This document shows, in pieces, positions 13,901 through 25,217 of a stretch of 64,000 nt of DNA (position 1 is the stretch's first letter; every line of letters begins with the position of its first letter). Origin of the DNA: Thunnus maccoyii (Eukaryota > Chordata > Actinopteri > Scombriformes > Scombridae). The notes under the pieces were generated by a model. The model saw only the letters and a program-made list of their open reading frames with translations, was not told the origin of the DNA and made no database searches. Location of the stretch: NCBI RefSeq assembly GCF_910596095.1, contig NC_056544.1:10463155-10527154 (forward strand), written 5' to 3'. A program made the translations under genes and the position numbers.

Positions 13901-16900
13901 GACGAAGAGCAAAACCTCCTATCTGAAAAATGCATTTTTTGAGAAAACTGAAAAAAAACTTGTTTTCTTACAGAATGCTATTTGTTAAAGATACCCAATA
14001 CATAATACACTGTTTTTGGACTGTATTACTAAATTATGTGTTAACAATACCGTAATAACCATACAAACATACTGTAAACAATACCACATAATATAGTAAT
14101 ACAGTTCCAAAAACAGAATATTATGTATTGGGTATCCTTAACAAATAGCATTCTGCAAGAAAACAAGTTTTTTTTAAACAAGTTTTCTCAAATAAGTGCA
14201 TTTTTCAGATAGGAGGTTTTGCTCTTCGGCCATCGAAATGCCATAGTATATATATTAACAGTGTCAATAACATTATTAATCCCAACTGATTTTTTCCACA
14301 TTTTATTGTTTATAAACATTAAAGCACATGGGATACAACTAGATTTTTGATACTGATACACAGAAAAAATGTATGCGTTACAGTTAAAACAAACAGCTTT
14401 AAACTTATCTAAACTAAATACAAATATAAAACACAAAAGTAATGTGACACATCTAAATCATACTCAGAGTGAAGTCACGTAATTAGTTAAACTGTAAGGG
14501 TGGGATTATTTTCAGTTTCCATTCACTGGTGTCCTTAGTCCACAAACGTAATGATATGAAACAATATGAAACATAATTGGCAGATAAGATAAAAGTTCCA
14601 CAGCCTTTTTATTTTAAACAGTTAACTGCATTAATGAATGAATTAATGTGAAAGCATCTTGCAGTCTTCTGCCAGTATGAGAATAACAAAATGAGGGCAA
14701 GGCCGAGTGCTCCGCTGTGTTGTTATTAACGTCATGTCTCCAGTAGTGGAGAGCAGCCTCTCTGCTGCACTGTTAGCTCCGGAGAAATACATTGCTGTCC
14801 AACACACTGAACGGCCGCAGGGTTTTTGAGGTGAAACAGACTGAGCAGCAAATTATTTTCTTCACCTCAGAGTTGGTTTAAGTTATTTAATGCTGCACTG
14901 TGTGTTGGTCAGCCGGTCTCATTTGTTACTGCTGATCGCTGCTCTGTTCCGCTAATGTTAGTCTCTGAATGACGGCGTAGAAAGTTCACAACATACTTCA
15001 CGTTCATCTTGCAAAGGTAATTATTTACTCATTAAATCAAAAATTCTTATAACCACTGCCTTTTTTGAAGATGAACTCTAACGTGTGTGCTGTAGACTGT
15101 CCAGGCACTGCACTGCCCTCGCAGTTGAATTTTGCCTTTTCGTTCTGTCAACATCATGTCATTAATTAACATTTAAAAAATCAATTTTTGACATTTGTGA
15201 ATCAATCCAGAATCATCCAAGTCCGCATCAGGATGCATCTTAGAATCAATTTTTTGCCCCACACCTACTAAACTGTAATCTCTATGAACAGATATCTGCA
15301 TATGAATTCAGAATCTGCAGGCAATGGGACAAGATTTTGGTACCAGAATGTTCTGGTTTCTGTTTGTAGTCCATTTGTAGTCCGAGTAGTATTGACCAAT
15401 CACGTTTGAGCAGGCTTTGGTTGCATGCAGGTGAACAGTCCGTATGGAGAGCAAAGAAGTGGAATGCACCAGCCGAAATGCAATCTTGGAACCCATCGGC
15501 TATCCTCTGATGACGATTTAGCTTTTTTTAAAAATGTATCTGTATTCATATGAATATATCTGCTCCAGAGATTAGCCGAAATGTCGTCTGGGCTGTCTCA
15601 GGTTGCCAATTGGACTGTAAACAATGACCAATGCACGAAAGAGGAAGCCTTGGCCCAGATATCCATTTTCCGGACATCCGCTTGCTACACCAGAACCCCC
15701 AAAATATTGACTGTTGCCCCCCAGAGGCTATTGGGAGCCAATGGGTTCTGAGATTGGCTAAACTGAGATCACCTGTGTGTAAGGTGTGACAAGTCATATT
15801 AGGTTTTAACTACCTCTAGGTAAAATATATCTGTAGCTGCTAGTTGGTAAATTTTCTGGCAAAAATTACATCATGAAGACAAATGAACGTTGCCAACAAA
15901 TATATGACATGGTCACTGGAAAGTACCAAACAAAAGGAGGATGCAAGAAAACTTCCAAGGCATTGAAAAGGTGGGGGGCTTACAATCTGTACAGCCTCCG
16001 TCATCCACCAGTGCAAACCACCGTTGGGTCAGATCAATCAGCGTCCTATGAGGATTCCCCAATGATCTTGTGAATCCAGTTGCCTCACAAGGTAAGACGG
16101 TCATAAATGGATGGTTCATCCAATCACCTGCCAAGTATTTTTTGAAAGTGCCTGCCCTTTTCCAAACAGTTTCCAAGGACGACTTCTAAGATGGTTCTGT
16201 TTAACAAACCATCTGGCTAGGAGTCTACAGCTGAACGAGGGGACACAGTGCAGTCAACAACTGTTGCCTCACCAGTTGCAGCTTAATGGCAGTTTGGCAA
16301 AACCACTGTTTAAAGAATAAATCATACGACATCTGAGCCTCTGTTTGCTAGGAGGGATGTGGGACACTATAGTCTGATGAGAAAGCTGGTGGTGGCAGCT
16401 TTAGGCAATGGGGATGGTTCTCTGATGCCAGCAGAGCGCTTGTGGAGGTGGAGAGAAAAGAAATGTAGAGAAATGCAGAGAAATCCTGGAGGAAAACCTG
16501 CTTTGGTGCAAAAGAAAGGAGAATTGTTGTTCACTGCAGCTAGACGGGCCTGAGCAGCCTTCCAAAAAGAATGAGGAAGAAGTACACTGTCCAGATTTAT
16601 AGACGTATCCACAGAGACTTTCAAGGCTGTAATTGCTGCCAAAGGTGTCTTTACCAAATACAGATTTCAAGAGGGGAAATACTTCTACATCTAATCAATT
16701 ATCTTGTCTTATATTTGCACTTAATTTAGATCTTATGTTGGAGATTTTTTTTTAAAACCTTGACATTAAAGTGTGTTACATTTGGTTTATCAGCATCCAG
16801 AAAAGCCTAATCTACTATCACTGAATGTTGTAAAACAAATACAACAGGAAAAACGTCCACGACAGTAAATACTTTTTATACGCATGGCATTTCAAAAACT

Positions 16901-19344
16901 CAAAAGTAGTTACTGATGTGCCACTGTGATTATTCTGTACAGTTTACAGGCCCAGACTCATACAACTGGAAAGTATAACCTAGTGAGTACATTATCTTAT
17001 CAGTGCCATTTTTCCTAGGATGGTGACAGGTTATATGCATATGATTACAAGATACAACGCAATGTGTCTAGATCCTGCTCTATACACACAATATTTGTCC
17101 ACATGTAGAGGGTAAATACTGCAAGGCTGGGATCCTCCTATTGGCAATGGCAGTTACTGGCACCTCAGTGGCAGCCTGTGGCACCAAGGTGGCAGCCTGT
17201 GGCACCTCAGTGGTGGCCTGTAGCACTGTGTTGGCAGTTGAAAGACTCGCTGTCAACTAGGATGGGGCAAAAATTTCCTTGTTTGTTTTCATGACAGGTC
17301 AGCAGCCATAAGTCTGTTTTAGGATGGTTGTTGAGCAAACGTTCTACTTTTTTGTTTTTCATTCACTTTACGCAATTACTTCCGCCAAGGAGGTTATGAT
17401 TTTGCCTGTTTTTAAATAAAAGGGAACAAAAGTACACTCTTTACTAATAATTATGTTTATAGTCATTTATAACAATTAGCTACAACAATGGAAAAACAAA
17501 TCCTCTGTTCTATTATTGTAAGAGTGAAATTGTGTTATGTAAACATAATTGCGTAAACACAGGTTTAAACATAATTGAGCTAACATAATCTAGTATATTC
17601 TTATTTAATTGCCATCTATCATCTTGTTTACACATATTTAGTGGTTACAGTAATGTTATGTTGATATTCTGGTATCTGGTGGTCTAGCTAGTGGGTGCTG
17701 TTCAGGCAGCTGGTAATTCATGGGGTGGAGAAAACAGGGAGGAAGTCTTATTAGTCAAGAGTGTTTTTTTGTTCCTTTTTATTTCAAAAAGGGCAAAATC
17801 ATAACCCCCTTGGTGGAAATAATAACGTAATAGTGAACAAAAAAGTAGAATGTGGTTGCTCAACAACCATCCTAAAACAAACAGCTGCTGACGTGTCATG
17901 AAAACAAACCAGAAAATTTGGCCCTGCCCTAGTTGACAGCAAGTCTTTCAAATGCTGACAGTGCCACAGGCTGCCACTGCGGTGCCACAGACTGTCACTG
18001 CAAAGCCACAGGCTGCCATTGCAGTGTCAAAGGCTGCCGCTGCGGTGCCACAGGCTGCCGCTGAGGTGCCACAGGCTGCCGCTGAGGTGCCAAAGGCTGC
18101 CACTGTGGTGCCACAGGCTGCCGCTGAGGTGCCAAAGGCTGCTGCTGAGGTGCCATAGGCTGCCACTGCGGTGCCACAGGCTACCATTGCAGTGCCACAG
18201 GCTGCCACTGAGGTGCCACAGCCTGCCAGAGCCACTAGGAAGATCCTGGTCTCCTCACCTGACAGGTAAAACATCACACGTGCTGACAGAAAAGTAAGTA
18301 GAAATGTTTGGCTCAATACGAGAAACTAAATGGGCGTAGGCAGTACGGATATTGCAATAATCAAAGTCATTGCCTAAATCTTGGCAATAATTTCATTTGA
18401 GTTTCTGAGGAACAAGAAGTGGTTTCATCAGACAGCAGCTAGAGGCGACCCACTGCCCCACTTCATCTTTCAGCTATTTCAAGCTGAGTTCAGGGACCCA
18501 CCCTGCTCCTGCTTATCTAAAAGGTGTGTGTGTGTGTGTGTTTGCGACATTCCTTGTTGGAGGTGCAGTTAAAGTTCAAATAGAGGAGGTTCCCGGTGTT
18601 GTCTGCGCCCCCCCCCAAATAATGTTCCCCTCCTGTTAGACTTGTAGCACTGTAACAAAGATAGCTGGTTGGGGTTAAGTTAAGCTTGGGGTCAGGTTAA
18701 ACACCTCACAGGACGACTGGATGGGGTTAGAGATAAGGTTGGGTGCAGGTTAAGGTCAGGGGAAACACATATCGACGGGAACACAGACCACGACATAACA
18801 CCGGGACACGTTTGACGAGCTTTTTTCTTAAACAGGGCGGCCAAATATCTGACTGTAAGGTATCTGAACGTAACGTAGCTAACCTTCACTACACAGACAA
18901 TAAGCCATTGTGACCGCCTCTCACACTAAATGTATATATAACTGCACATTTAAATCACACTGAAGCAAAGCTGTAAACAAACCAAACTGCCGACACTACC
19001 GACCCAAACCCAACGGCCTCGGATAGAACCGAGCTAGGTAAGATAACGTTACCTGCCCGGACGATAACGCTAGCTAACGAGCTAACGGAACCGCCAAAGT
19101 CAGTGGTGGACCGCACAAATAGCCTGGTGGACAATGTGACCAATAAAGACGATAGCTTCACCCAAAAGGAAACTCACAAGATCCCGGAGCAGGTGGTGCA
19201 GACGAAGGAGCCCACTGTCATGTTGACATAGGTCGGGCCGCGCTGGTCGCAGTCGAAGCATTTCCTATTCGCGGGCAGGCTGGTCATTTCCCGGAGCATC
19301 TTTAGATGAGTCTCCTCTTGCTTTCGCTTCGCACTCGTCGCCAT
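7922..19344 (-). CDS. agfg1: Arf-GAP domain and FG-repeat protein 1
   Basis: Adaptor of clathrin and endosomal trafficking that binds EH-domain proteins; it is related to ArfGAPs and to FG nucleoporins. Twelve coding exons were rebuilt: 19178-19344, 13563-13656, 13163-13278, 12288-12426, 12030-12189, 11754-11861, 9915-10056, 9396-9475, 9186-9278, 8816-8974, 8200-8294 and 7922-7981. The phases agree throughout and give 470 residues, against 562 in human AGFG1. The zinc finger is C29-X2-C32-X16-C49-X2-C52, followed by the arginine finger R57. After residue 130 come NFANF repeats, FG dipeptides and four NPF motifs, the last being the C-terminal TNPFL. The shorter length reflects a smaller FG region. 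The large first intron (13.7-19.2 kb) is full of transposon relics. The neighbour mff favours AGFG1 over AGFG2. Confidence 0.95.
9030..9048. repeat. (CA)n microsatellite in agfg1 intron
   Basis: About nine CA units just upstream (gene sense) of the exon ending at 8974. A second short CA run lies at 9170-9185, directly at the donor of the exon at 9186-9278, so the donor GT sits within a GTGTGT tract. Confidence 0.85.
13283..13430. repeat. G/C homopolymer and purine-rich tract at an agfg1 splice acceptor
   Basis: A run of twelve G at 13283-13294, another of nine at 13311-13319, and then a purine-rich stretch of GGGGA-like units. In gene sense this is a long pyrimidine tract ending in a C-run immediately before the AG of exon 3 (exon upper end 13278). 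It therefore probably serves as a polypyrimidine tract. Confidence 0.7.
13895..14236. mobile_element. Palindromic MITE (foldback), about 342 bp
   Basis: Two long inverted arms face each other. The left arm begins TCGATGGACGAAGAGCAAAA near 13895. The right arm ends in its complement, GCTCTTCGGCCATCGA, at 14236. The match continues inward for about 140 bases on each side, through AATGCTATTTGTTAA and TACCCAATACATAATA, to an AT-rich centre near 14060. It encodes no protein, so it is non-autonomous. It lies in agfg1 intron 1. The superfamily is not decided by the ends. Confidence 0.8.
14690..15270. mobile_element. Probable DNA-transposon relic in agfg1 intron 1
   Basis: The stretch has a higher GC content than its surroundings. 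It ends in AATCAATTTTTTGCCCCACACCT near 15245-15266, preceded by repeated AATCAAT/AATCCA words. This recalls the terminal part of fish hAT-like elements whose ends read as a GTGGGG box followed by AAATCGATT words. I found no convincing opposite terminus, so the left border is a guess. Confidence 0.35.
15300..15795. repeat. Interspersed repeat with a divergent inverted segment
   Basis: About 30 bases near 15475-15505 (CAATCTTGGAACCCATCGGC) recur in inverted, diverged form near 15735-15765 (GAGCCAATGGGTTCTGAGAT). The phrase AGCCGAAATG also occurs in direct orientation at about 15472 and 15574. This looks like two related copies of a short non-coding repeat lying close together. The family was not identified. 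Confidence 0.4.
15872..16889 (+). mobile_element. Degraded Tc1/mariner transposon with a foreign insert
   Basis: The start resembles the opening of a fish Tc1 transposase (ATCATGAAGACAAATGAACG, then an ACTTCCAAGGCATTGAAAAG segment). At 16380-16500 follow the GGTGGTGGCAGC and AATCCTGGAGGAAAACCTG phrases. At 16600-16680 comes the GGCTGTAATTGCTGCCAAAG segment that ends Tc1 transposase genes, and then an AT-rich tail ending AGTAAATACTTTTTATA near 16885. The reading frame is broken many times and much of the middle is missing. Positions of about 16010-16250 hold a different repeat word (TGCCTCACAAGGTAAGACGG, CACCTGCCAAGTATTTTTTG) that is probably another element inserted or joined there. Confidence 0.72.
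17100..18290. mobile_element. Long foldback element with inverted minisatellite ends
   Basis: Arms of at least 300 bases on the left (about 17125-17445) match in inverted orientation the right part (about 17740-18250). From the outside inward the shared blocks are a GGATCNTCCTA word, a 21-bp repeat array, a GAAAGACTNGCTGTCAACTA word, a GGATGGTTGTTGAGCAA word and a GGTTATGATTTTGCC word. The centre (17450-17740) is AT-rich and has no recognisable gene. The left array has about three units and the right about thirteen. There is no transposase, so if mobile it is non-autonomous. It lies in agfg1 intron 1. Confidence 0.7.
17961..18229. repeat. 21-bp minisatellite, about 13 units
   Basis: The unit is close to GTGCCACAGGCTGCCGCTGA plus one base, repeated about 12.8 times with point differences. 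Because 21 is a multiple of three, both strands carry open frames of repeated heptapeptides (VPQAAAE-like forward, ACGTSAA-like reverse). An inverted short array of the same unit lies at about 17160-17232. The frames are a by-product of the repeat and not evidence of a protein. Confidence 0.9.
18523..18541. repeat. (GT)n microsatellite
   Basis: About nine GT units in agfg1 intron 1, between the foldback element and exon 1. Confidence 0.85.
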
Positions 19345-19460
19345 GGCCAAAGAAAAACACAGCTTGCTGGTATCACCGGGGGGAGGGGGGGATTTGGTCA
19401 ATGACCCGGGATGGGACGGGTGTCTTCAGGGCAGCCTTGCCGTGTACGACGGCGGTGTAG
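18990..19460 (-). promoter_or_regulatory. CpG-richer promoter region of agfg1
   Basis: CpG dinucleotides are much denser here than in the surrounding AT-rich DNA. The stretch covers the first coding exon, its 5' UTR above 19344 and the start of intron 1. No TATA box was noticed, as usual for a housekeeping promoter. The exact start of transcription cannot be read from the sequence. Confidence 0.5.
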
Positions 19461-20641
19461 CCAGGCAGACACCTTGCTGAGAGGTCTGGCTGGTGAGAGA
19501 CTGGGCGACTGACAAACTGCTTCTTCTGTGTGGGAAAAAAGCACAAACCGACCGGCTTCACGTACACAGCGACATCCGTCGGTTTGGAGGGATGCCTCAT
19601 ATTTTTATGCAAAGTTTTACACTTATTTTAAAATATATCAACAAAAAGTGCAGTTGCTTTAAAGGTTTTGCTGCGAAAAACGTCACTTATATACAGTATT
19701 TTCCCCAAACTCACGTAATCACACTCATCATAAGAATATCAAAAAAACAAATAAACTTCAACATTATTTTTTATTTAAAAAAGGCCCACAGCATTACACA
19801 TGAAAACCATATAAAAAAACAAAAAAGTATGGCCCTGTATGGTTACAATATTCTTTTCAAAATCAAACAACACGTGTTTTCACATGGATTTAAACATCTC
19901 AATATCTCTTTTAGACATGATGCTACTTTAGTGCATGTTTAAAAATTCAAGTCTTTGGTCCCTGCCTTGGCACTGCTAACACAACAGGTGCTCATTGAAT
20001 GTCTTGTGATGAGACATCCCCTGTCTCCCGTTTTGGCTTGCGGGAAGGCCTCCCTGACAGTGATCACACTGTTCTCTTTCATAGCCGTCCACCGCCTGCT
20101 CTGCGTTTCTTTGGTGGGTTTGCAGGAAACTGCACTGAAGAATTGCTCTGTGATTTACATTGTGGGGGGAGACTGCTTTCCAGACAAGATCAGATTATTG
20201 TATTGTCAGTAGGGTGGTGCTCCCATTCAGAGACCAGGACGTGAAGTCAGTGTCTTGCACGTTGCCTGTTTTGGCTTCTTTTTAATTCAGTGGAAACTAG
20301 AAGACACTTTAGAAGAGCACAGTCTTCTGCTAATGCAAAACCATTACCCAACATGTAAAGTTACTGCCTCTGATACTGTTGAAATTTGTTATTACACAAA
20401 ATAAAAAAAGAATGGTACACCGTTTAATTGCTAATATGTCAAAATTGCTGGACTTTCTCATCAGCACAGGAATGAAACATGACAGTTAAAAGAAAATGAG
20501 CTCAGAAGATCAAGATTGGGATCACAGCTCTGTCAACATCGTTTATAATTTTTTCGAGACATCTGTACATGCAGACAGGGATGTAAACAACTTCCATCCA
20601 GCTTTGATGGTGGAGACAGTGAGCAGCAGATGGCGGTGGCC
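19461..20641. other. Intergenic between agfg1 and the FEN1-like gene
   Basis: This holds the upstream side of agfg1 and the 3' UTR of the FEN1-like gene. A possible poly(A) signal for the latter (ATTAAA in gene sense) lies at 20281-20286. Open frames here, including a 149-codon one at 19493-19942, are AT-rich and resemble no protein. Confidence 0.45.
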
Positions 20642-23600
20642 TTATTTCAACTTTGGTCTCTTTCTGTTGCTGCTTGAAGAGTCTGCCACATCCACAGGCT
20701 AAAGGAAGCAAGAGAGAATGACTGTTCAGACAAACCAAACACTGCAAATGTATATCAATAGTTATATATATCAATTTTTTTTCAAATTCTTAGTATTCTG
20801 CGTGATATAAAAGACAGTTTTCCCTGCTTTATGACTTCTTAACATGATTGGTCCAAATGTTTCGAGTTGAGTTTTGATTTCAAGTAATATCAATAATTAT
20901 AGCTGGACTGTGGGTTTACCTGCTCCCTCTTTCTAGTAACTCTGAAGAAGTCCTCCATGCGAGTCTGCCTGCTACGTCCCGCTGCCTTCTCCTTTTCCCT
21001 CTCCTCCCGCTTACATTCTCGTATCTGACGGAACTTCTCCATCCGTCGACGGACCCTGTCCTCCCTAAAAAATGCCAACATAAAACATAAATAGAGTCAG
21101 AACTAGCCTTGAAAGAGGCAGAGAATTACGTGAAATAAAAGACGGACTGGCTTTAGCAAAAATTCAGCCATGAGTACATACTTGCCACGTTTGCTTTGAC
21201 AGAAGAACTGAACCAAGGCTTCTTCATCTGGCTCAGTCCAGATGAGTTCAGGAGCTTCAATTTGTGGTTGATCCAAGAATAACTTCCGTGCTTCTTTGTA
21301 CTTCCAGAAATGTGGCACTGGATGGGTCTGAAGGACAGCAGATATTCATATCTTATTAGGATCTTACACATTTTTGTACAGAAACCACTGAAAGAAAAAC
21401 AAAGACCATAGTACCTTTCTTTTGATATGCAAAATCACATTCTCGATAGTACGGTGCTTCTGGATCAGTGTCAGAGCTCTCTTTGGACCCAAACCAGCTA
21501 TCTTGTCACAGTAGTCACAGCCCAGCAAAATACACAAGTCAACAAACTGGTGGAGAGGTGGCAGAAAAAAACATGAGAAGAAAAGATAATTCTGTTATAA
21601 TAAAGTATAATAAATGCCTTCAAATCTCTCAGCAGCGTGCTTTAGAAGATGTTTTAGTCTTACCTCCTTGTGAGTGATGTCGAGTTTCTCTAACAGCTTG
21701 GATAAAGAATATTCAACAACTTCACTGTAAAGAAGGAGACCAACATTAGATCACTTTAGAGATCAGTCTAGAAATGATCCACAATGAAAGAAAACAGCTC
21801 TGGGTGTGTGAGACAGTGAAGGATGTCTCGCAGCCATTCAAAGTGAATTCACTCATAAGCTACATATTGCTAATGTTGTGTTGTATGCAGCTCATTTTTG
21901 CCCAACCTGCTATATTAACAATGCTTCAAGTAGATTTTCATTCACACTGAAACTAAGGGACACCGGTCAGTGGCTGCTTGTAAAGGAGGAAAACACACTC
22001 AACAACCTAAGAACCTACAGCATGCTTTGAAAAATTGGTATCAATTTAGATTGTGGATGATTTGTAATAAATGGACTACAACATGTAAAAAGCCAGTGCA
22101 ATCCTTTACGCAAAACATATTAACTGCACAGTTCTTACCTGTGCCTCTTGGCATTCAGCTGGCGAATAAGAGTACTGGCTCCAAACGGGAGTGTGTCCAT
22201 GTCCTCTGATGCTACAGCGTCCACAGTCCCCACCCTCACCAGCCAGGCGCACAGTGCCTCAGCATCCGCTGGAGCCTGGAGCACAAGACAAAGACAAAGA
22301 GAGAAAAAGAGGGGAGAAATAAGTGAACATGTAGGAAATATGAACAAATATAAAGTATGGATTTTATGTGTAGGTTGTACCTGGATGACGGGTACACCCA
22401 GAAGCTTCAGGAGCTGGAGGCAGTCTTTGGTTAGGGATGATGCTGTGTGCAGCACAAAAGAGGATACACACTGCATGTCAGGAATACATTCAAAAACTAA
22501 TGAAATGTGCTTTGGGTTATCATTTACATTTTCTTTGTGGTCGTACCTGCGCCTGATCGGTTGGGAGCGCACCAACCCGCTGCCTCAGCTCGTTTCTTAA
22601 GCTGCAGGAATAACAGGAGCCTCAATCAGGATGTGTTGCAGTGATTTGTTTCACACTACAAGTGTCTGCTGTCTCACACTGGTCAATCAAATTCACTTTC
22701 ACTAGCTTGTTTTTAGATATTTTTGTCAATCGGCACATGTAAGGAGACCAGTTCTACTGAAATTAAGTGCAAATGAAGGAAAATTTCAGAATAGTCTCTC
22801 TCTGACCTATGACTGTTTGTTTTGTATCGAGTTGAGCCAAAAGATACAGACTGAAGGTGTCACTTACAACAGCTGTCTTTTCCCAGGGAGGCTTTCCGTC
22901 AAACACAAAGACTGGCTTTATGTCATGTTCTAGGAAAGTGAGCGTGCGAAAGAAGACACCTAACAAGGGGCTACAGAGAAGAAATCAAGGACATATTAAA
23001 CAAACAGTGCAGACATACAGATACACTGGGTGACCAGAAATAGAAATCCCTGTATAGTGAGAAATTAGTGTTTATTTTGAGTCATTGCTGACACTGAGTC
23101 AGAGAGGTCTTGACTCAACTCTATGTTGACTGTGGTTTGTGGTGGTGCTGTGTTGGATTGCAATATTTTATAAGGCACAAATTGAGTCAACACAGTAACT
23201 AAAGCAGCAGTCACAACAAAAACTCACACAAGATCCCCCACAGCGCCTCTTTGTCCCTGGAGCACAGCCAGAGGTGCCCTCCAATAGCACTGAAGCTCTA
23301 GATTAACTTTTATTTATTTATCTTTTTTTCCCTCTTTCTTCCTTTGGTTAATTCTGTCTCCCCCTTATGCTTTACCTCCCCTCTTTCACACTAAAATCCA
23401 CCAATACAAACAAACACACACCTACCTAAACACATGCATGCTACAATAAGGAAATCTAAGCCAAACGTTTTGCCCTTTTTGTTTATTTGTTCGTTGGTTT
23501 GTTTGCTCTTTCGTTGTTCTTGTTACTCTTGCCTTTTTTCTCTCTTCTTGTATCAGTTTGTTTGAGTGTAGTTTTCCCTATTGTCTTGTGTTCCGTCATA

Positions 23601-25079
23601 TGTTGCTTGTTTTCGTATAAAGTAAAATTAAAAATTAAAAAAGCAAGGTTGTTGCAGAGCAGTTGTATCAGACTGCTTTGCATTGTACATGTGTTTCTAT
23701 TTTTATGGACACCCAACACACTTGGATGGATAAGAGGAATCAATATATATAGTACATATATATATATATATATACTACACTAATCGGAAAAAAGAGAAAA
23801 CCGTGTGACACAATGAGCTATTCTGTCTGTTTCTCCAGACATGATGGCTCATCAAGGAACTGACCTTAGTGAAGGTGTCGCTGCACGGAACTGGTTCACA
23901 ACAATAGATGTATCCAGGGCGATCACTTTTCCTGTGGAGTGAAAACAGCACCAACATCATCAGCATCATCAGCATCAAACAGTACAATTTCCATTTAGTC
24001 ATAAATGGCTTGTCCACCATTTACCACTTACCTGGCAGCAGATTAAAATACTCAATATAGTGTGAATGACGGCTTCAAAAGAGACTTTTTTCTTGATGAA
24101 ATGTTTTCTAACAGATGTATTAATATGCTGTCAGTGATGCAGATCTATGTTAAACCTTTATTCTAAGCTTGACTTTGACTTCATTCTATTAAAAGGCACA
24201 AAACCAGCAGTAAACAGAGCTGGTTAGACAGACATGTCTTTTTACAGGTTCATGTAGCACTGTAACACTGTGAGATGAACAATTCTTCAGTGACTGTTTT
24301 TCACAAAGGTTTTATTTTAGTTGTGTTGCAATTAGTATTTAAATCATTAACTTAAGAAAAGTAGTAATACAACAGTACAAAAATACTCTATATATACTCC
24401 CATATAACAAGTTAAAGTCCTGCAGTCAAAATAATACAGTACAGAAGTAAAATAAGGAACTTTAAAGTGAAAAAAAGTAGTTCTGTGAAGTGTTGTTAAG
24501 TTAGTTCATTGATATTATGTGATTACTACTATTATCAATAGCAAGTAAGTAGCATTTTAATAGCTAATAAAGTTAGAGCCATTTAACTACGTGGGTAACT
24601 CTCATCCAAAGGTGATTATATGTTTAGTATGTACAATATTTTAAAAGTACAATGTTCCCAGTTAACTAGTAAAAGTTCAACGTAGCAGGAAATGGAAATA
24701 CTCTTAAGTACAAGTATCTCAAAGTTGTATAAATGCAGTACAATAGTGTGACATTTGTACTTTCCATCGATGCGTTTTAGTGGTTACATTTTACTGTGAG
24801 TCTCTTTTCATACTTTATTTTAAACATTTTCATCGCAGTGGTGTTTCTTCTAAAGATGTCTTGTTGTGTTGCAGCATCAATCACTGTTAGCTAAGTAGCT
24901 AATGGCTATATGCTAACGCTAACGATCATGTTAGCTGCAACCGCTTTGACATACAGTTTATTTTGTAAATAAAACAAATTGATGAAAAATGAGTCACCTG
25001 TGTAGTCACTGATATCCTTGTAAGACACAGAACCAGGAGCATCTGAGCGGATCAAATCTGCCAGTTTGGTGATCCCCAT
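20642..25079 (-). CDS. Flap endonuclease 1-like nuclease (FEN1 paralog)
   Basis: Structure-specific 5' nuclease of the FEN1/XPG family, expected to act on 5' flaps in the nucleus. Eleven coding exons: 24998-25079, 23865-23931, 22868-22970, 22547-22601, 22381-22442, 22139-22275, 21664-21724, 21415-21546, 21182-21327, 20920-21064 and 20642-20698; phases agree and give 348 residues. The start [11 protein letters not shown] matches FEN1. Metal-site residues are D34, D74, D127 (Glu in FEN1), E129, D148, D150 and D200. K81 and R88 match human K93 and R100. The helix-two-turn-helix GLGPKRA is present, as is a PCNA box QTRMEDFF (315-322), and the tail ends RKRPKLK. Compared with human FEN1 (380 aa), the wedge loop is about 11 residues shorter, the helical arch about 20 shorter, and Tyr40 is Asn40. 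Human FEN1 has an intronless coding region, so this is a separate lineage. Confidence 0.93.
23755..23774. repeat. (TA)n microsatellite
   Basis: About nine TA units in intron 2 of the FEN1-like gene. Confidence 0.85.
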
Positions 25080-25217
25080 TGTACTGACAGTACTACTGTG
25101 GCATTCATGTGCCATCGGAAAAATAGTTCTCGACTGAGAAAATTCAAGTGAACGCCCCCTCAAGTCGGGACAACTCGGAAAGTCGGCGAAAGTCTTAGTA
25201 CACGACTTGCTGACAGT

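Noticed and set aside
17952-18297. Repeat-rich proteins that might suggest an antifreeze or mucin-like gene
   Set aside because: They come from the 21-bp minisatellite, open in several frames at once, with no signal peptide or flanking exon.
19493-19942. 149-codon frame on the + strand
   Set aside because: It is AT-driven, rich in Lys, Ile and Phe, runs against the agfg1 promoter and has no homolog that I recognise.
22135-22600. Long frames on both strands across the FEN1-like exons 4 to 6
   Set aside because: They run through introns. The spliced exons with FEN1 motifs explain the region.
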